Under the pieces are notes generated by a model that saw nothing but the letters and a program-made list of their open reading frames with translations, had not been told where the DNA came from and did no database searches. Positions 61,164 to 64,000 of a stretch of 64,000 nt of DNA are shown here, one piece after another. The translations under genes and the position numbers were made by a program. This stretch comes from Rhodococcus wratislaviensis (GTDB lineage Bacteria > Actinomycetota > Actinomycetes > Mycobacteriales > Mycobacteriaceae). The stretch is taken from NCBI RefSeq assembly GCF_900455735.1, contig NZ_UAUI01000007.1, positions 122,097 through 186,096 of the forward strand, read 5' to 3'. Position 1 is the stretch's first letter; the number at the start of each line of letters is the position of its first letter.

Positions 61164-62681
61164 CTACCCGTTGGCGGCGATGTCCTCGATCACCGAGATC
61201 ATGGTGCGCACGGGCACGCCGGTGCCGCCGCGGCCGGTGTATCCCCACGGTCCCGACGAGTTGTAGGCCGGACCGGCGACGTCGATGTGCGCCCACTGGA
61301 CGCCGTCGGCGACGAACTCCTTCAGGTACAGGGCCGCCGCGAGCATGCCGCCCCAGCGGTGGTTGGTGACGTTGGCGAGGTCGGCGACCTTCGAATCGAG
61401 GTCCGAGCGCAGTTCGGCGGGCATCGGCATGGCCCACGCGTTCTCGCCGATCTCCTGGGAGATGGCGGCGACGCGGTCGCGGAACTCGTCGGTGCCCATG
61501 ACGCCGGGCGTCCGGTTGCCCAGTGCCACCATCTGCGCGCCGGTGAGTGTTGCGGTGTCGATGAGGTAGTCGGGGTCGTCCTCGCACGCGCGGACGATGG
61601 CGTCGGCGAGGACGAGACGTCCCTCCGCGTCGGTGTTGATGACCTCCACCGTGGTTCCGCCGTACTGGGTGAGGACGTCGCCGGGACGCTGCGCGGTGGA
61701 CGACGGCATGTTCTCGGCCATCGGGACGGTGGCGGTGACGTCGACGGGCAGACCGAGTTTGGCGGCGAGGACCACGGTCGCGACAACGGCTGCGGCGCCG
61801 CCCATGTCGGATGTCATGTTCTCCATGCCTGCGGCGGGCTTGATGGAGATGCCGCCGGTGTCGAACGTGATGCCCTTGCCGACGAGCGCGACCTTGGGGG
61901 CGTTCCGCTTCTTGGCGGAATAGGTCAGCCGGACCAGTCTCGGCAGCCGGGACGAGCCCTTGCCCACCCCGAGGATGCCGCCGTACCCGTTCTTTTCGAG
62001 CGCCTTCTCGTCGAGGACCTCGACCTTCAGTCCGGCGTCGGTGCCGAGAGTCTTTGCGCGGTCGGCGAATTCGGCGGGAAAGAGGTGGCTCGGGGGAGTG
62101 TTGACGAATTCGCGCGCGGTAGCGACGGCTTCGGCGATCGCCGTGGAGTGCGCGAGGGTGTCCTTTGACTCCTTGGCGCGGGGGGACGACACCAGCAGCT
62201 CCACCCGGGAGACGGGCTGCGCGTCGGGGCCGGGAGCGGATTTCGCGGACTTGAACTCGGTGAAGCGGTACGCGCCGAGGGCGAAACCTTCGGCTGCCGC
62301 ACCGAGATCGAGTACGGACAGGGTGGTCGCGACGGTGCCGACGCCGCTGAGCGAACGCGCCGCGGCGCCCGCGGACTTGCGGATCTGCTCGGCGTCGAGC
62401 TTCTCGGCCGAACCGAGTCCGACGGCGAGCACGCTGTCGACCGGAAGGGTGTCGGGTGCGGGGATGCGGGTCGTCTCCTCGGCCTTGCCGGAGGCCCCCA
62501 CTGCGACGAGCGTGTCGAGCAGATCGGTCAGCACCGATTCGTCGACGATGCCGTCGCCGAGCGCGATTTCGGGGCCGTCCGAGGTCGACGTCAGCCCGAT
62601 CACCAGCACGTCCACCCGCTTGCCGACGGTGCCGGCCAGGGCGAGTTGTGGTCCGAGGGGTCGGGCTGTGTGAGTGCTCAC
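61164..62681 (-). CDS. pepB: Leucyl aminopeptidase (M17)
   Basis: Dizinc aminopeptidase of 505 residues. The catalytic domain carries [18 protein letters not shown] (Lys, Asp near 265), [14 protein letters not shown] and the signature [13 protein letters not shown] (near 350), with a variable N-terminal domain. GTG 62681 is fixed by GGAGAGA upstream; the longer frame to 62804 overlaps the gcvT promoter. In M. tuberculosis the ortholog is Rv2213 PepB. It is divergent from gcvT by 121 bp. Cytoplasmic, homohexameric by family. Confidence 0.95.
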   Translation of the reverse strand: MSTHTARPLGPQLALAGTVGKRVDVLVIGLTSTSDGPEIALGDGIVDESVLTDLLDTLVAVGASGKAEETTRIPAPDTLPVDSVLAVGLGSAEKLDAEQIRKSAGAAARSLSGVGTVATTLSVLDLGAAAEGFALGAYRFTEFKSAKSAPGPDAQPVSRVELLVSSPRAKESKDTLAHSTAIAEAVATAREFVNTPPSHLFPAEFADRAKTLGTDAGLKVEVLDEKALEKNGYGGILGVGKGSSRLPRLVRLTYSAKKRNAPKVALVGKGITFDTGGISIKPAAGMENMTSDMGGAAAVVATVVLAAKLGLPVDVTATVPMAENMPSSTAQRPGDVLTQYGGTTVEVINTDAEGRLVLADAIVRACEDDPDYLIDTATLTGAQMVALGNRTPGVMGTDEFRDRVAAISQEIGENAWAMPMPAELRSDLDSKVADLANVTNHRWGGMLAAALYLKEFVADGVQWAHIDVAGPAYNSSGPWGYTGRGGTGVPVRTMISVIEDIAANG

Positions 62682-62802
62682 GGTGTCTCTCCTGCAGCGG
62701 TTCGGGATCGGGTGGTGTCGGATGGTCGACGTCCGTCCCGATGGTAGTGCTCGTCCGCCGTCGCCTACCCGGTGCGCCCGGGGGTCGGATAAGTTGAGGC
62801 CC

Positions 62803-63903
62803 ATGACCGAGGAGCAGTTGTCGCAAGGCCCCGTCCACGCCGTTCACGTCGAACTCGGGGCCACGTTCGCTCCCTTCGGTGGCTGGGAGATGCCCGTCTC
62901 GTACGCCGGTGTCGTCGCCGAACACACCGCGGTCCGCGAGTCGGTGGGGGTGTTCGACGTCAGCCACCTCGGCAAGGCCCTCGTGCGGGGCAGCGGCGCC
63001 GCCGCGTTCGTCAACTCGGCGCTGACCAACGATCTCGACAAGATCGGTCCCGGCAAGGCGCAGTACACGCTGTGCTGCACGCCGTCGGGCGGAGTCATCG
63101 ACGATCTGATCGCCTACTACGTCGGCCCCGACGAGGTGTTCCTCGTCCCCAACGCGGCCAACACCGCGGACGTGGTCGCGGCACTGGCCGCCACGGCGCC
63201 CGAGGGCGTCACGGTGGAGAACCAGCACCGGGACTTCGGTGTGATCGCCGTGCAGGGCCCGAAGTCGGCGGACGTGCTCACCGCCCTCGGCTTGCCCACC
63301 GACATCGAGTACATGGCCTTCGCGGACGCCACCTGGGACGGGGTTCCCGTCCGCGTGTGCCGCAGCGGGTACACCGGCGAGGTCGGGTTCGAACTGCTGC
63401 CGCGCTGGGAGGACAGCGAGAAGCTGTTCCGGGCCGCGGTCGAGCAGGTCCGCGCCCACGGCGGCCAGGTCGCCGGTCTCGGGGCCCGGGACACGCTGCG
63501 CACCGAGATGGGATACCCGTTGCACGGGCACGAACTGTCGCTGGAGATCTCCCCGCTCGAGGCGCGATGCGGCTGGGCGATCGGGTGGAAGAAGCCGAAG
63601 TTCTGGGGCAAGGAGACGCTCACCGGCGAGAAGGAGTCCGGCCCGGCGCGCAAGTTGTGGGGCATCAAGGCGCTGGATCGCGGGGTTCTCCGCGCCGGTC
63701 AGACCGTGCTGCGCGACGGCGAGTCGATCGGTGAGACCACGTCGGGCACGTTCTCGCCCACGCTCAAGGTCGGGATCGCATTGGCGCTGCTCGACTCCGG
63801 AGCCGGCGTGTCGGCCGGAGACGAGATCTCCGTGGACGTCCGGGGGCGCTCGCTGCGGGCCGAGGTGGTGTCTCCGCCGTTCGTGGAGATCAACACCAAG
63901 TAA
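62803..63903 (+). CDS. gcvT: Glycine cleavage system T protein (aminomethyltransferase)
   Basis: Releases ammonia and passes the C1 unit from the lipoyl arm of GcvH to tetrahydrofolate. The 366-residue protein shows [20 protein letters not shown] (near 25-45), the folate-site Asp in [14 protein letters not shown] (near 55), [17 protein letters not shown] (near 190) and [21 protein letters not shown] 62803 follows TAAGTT (62790-62795) by 7 bases, a leaderless start. No gcvH or gcvP is in the window. Position matches Rv2211c. Confidence 0.95.
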   Translation: MTEEQLSQGPVHAVHVELGATFAPFGGWEMPVSYAGVVAEHTAVRESVGVFDVSHLGKALVRGSGAAAFVNSALTNDLDKIGPGKAQYTLCCTPSGGVIDDLIAYYVGPDEVFLVPNAANTADVVAALAATAPEGVTVENQHRDFGVIAVQGPKSADVLTALGLPTDIEYMAFADATWDGVPVRVCRSGYTGEVGFELLPRWEDSEKLFRAAVEQVRAHGGQVAGLGARDTLRTEMGYPLHGHELSLEISPLEARCGWAIGWKKPKFWGKETLTGEKESGPARKLWGIKALDRGVLRAGQTVLRDGESIGETTSGTFSPTLKVGIALALLDSGAGVSAGDEISVDVRGRSLRAEVVSPPFVEINTK

Positions 63904-63966
63904 GCGCATGTCGCGGACGACCTGTCGGCCGTGGGGCGGCGGACGGCGTTCGATAAGATCACGGGC

Positions 63967-64000
63967 ATGACAGGTGTCACCGAGTTCGTTCGCGTCCCGC
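63967..64000 (+). CDS. ilvE: Probable branched-chain aminotransferase, first codons only
   Basis: Eleven codons are visible from ATG 63967 (MTGVTEFVRVP) before the window ends. TAAGAT (63954-63959) lies 7 bases upstream, a leaderless start like that of gcvT. The call rests on synteny with M. tuberculosis Rv2210c (ilvE) and on this short N-terminus, so it is weak. Confidence 0.45.
   Translation, partial: MTGVTEFVRVP

Overview
The window is a high-GC actinobacterial chromosome segment, almost certainly from Rhodococcus (probably the R. jostii/opacus side of the genus; this is judgement from memory of gene order and protein sequence, not a search). From about 9.6 kb to the right end the gene order follows the region known in Mycobacterium tuberculosis as Rv2210c-Rv2247, in reversed orientation: accD6, a single kasA, acpM, fabD, mabR, aceE, a lipoprotein, a DUF3052 gene, ahpE, cobD, SURF1, ptpA/ptkA, cobC, nif3-like, zinc-ribbon gene, RNase H-CobC fusion, panB, caeA, glnA2, glnE, glnA1, RDD gene, DUF4191 gene, lipA, lipB, a TIGR01777 gene, the two-lipoyl-domain E2 gene, pepB, gcvT and the first codons of a probable ilvE.

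Layout. 1-9.6 kb: tail of an AI-2E-type permease, a CAU tRNA, a heavy-metal unit (CadC-type sensor plus P1B ATPase) divergent from a DsbA/VKOR disulfide-forming pair, then single genes (adenosine-kinase-like, MBL hydrolase, DinB, NDMA-dependent alcohol dehydrogenase, serine hydrolase, DUF3145). 9.6-18.1 kb: the FAS-II mycolate elongation operon with its PucR-type regulator and the pyruvate dehydrogenase E1. 18.3-20.1 kb: lipoprotein, DUF3052, peroxiredoxin, tRNA-Val. 20.1-22.2 kb: small accessory genes, including an autoregulated MarR/GbsR-like gene and a protein built of 28-residue repeats. 22.2-29.4 kb: cobalamin genes mixed with phosphatase and housekeeping genes. 29.4-37.6 kb: accessory transport, hydrolase and dehydratase genes around the RNase P RNA gene. 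37.7-45.7 kb: panB, caeA and a glnA2-glnE-nuclease operon joined by GTGA overlaps. 45.7-52.6 kb: an OpuC-type osmolyte ABC operon, a two-ABM-domain membrane protein, an efflux pump and a HEAT-like protein. 52.8-64 kb: glnA1 with a GlnR box, lipoate synthesis and transfer, the lipoylated E2, an aminopeptidase and gcvT.

How it works together. Several genes meet around lipoate: lipB and lipA make the cofactor, the E2 carries it, aceE feeds it, and gcvT belongs to another lipoate-dependent system. Nitrogen assimilation is represented by two glutamine synthetases and their adenylyltransferase. Cell-envelope lipid synthesis is represented by the FAS-II operon. Many starts have a TANNNT hexamer 6-7 nt upstream of ATG/GTG and no ribosome binding site, pointing to leaderless transcripts; convergent gene pairs are separated by strong GC-rich hairpins. 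I see no transposase, integrase, prophage or CRISPR array. The most interesting unexplained signals are the metal/thiol intergenic region with a 19-codon overlapping leader (3.35-3.5 kb), an AhpE with an added +5 cysteine, the hairpins in the FAS-II region, a hairpin that contains both stop codons of a convergent pair, and the tandem-repeat gene with its palindromic operator.
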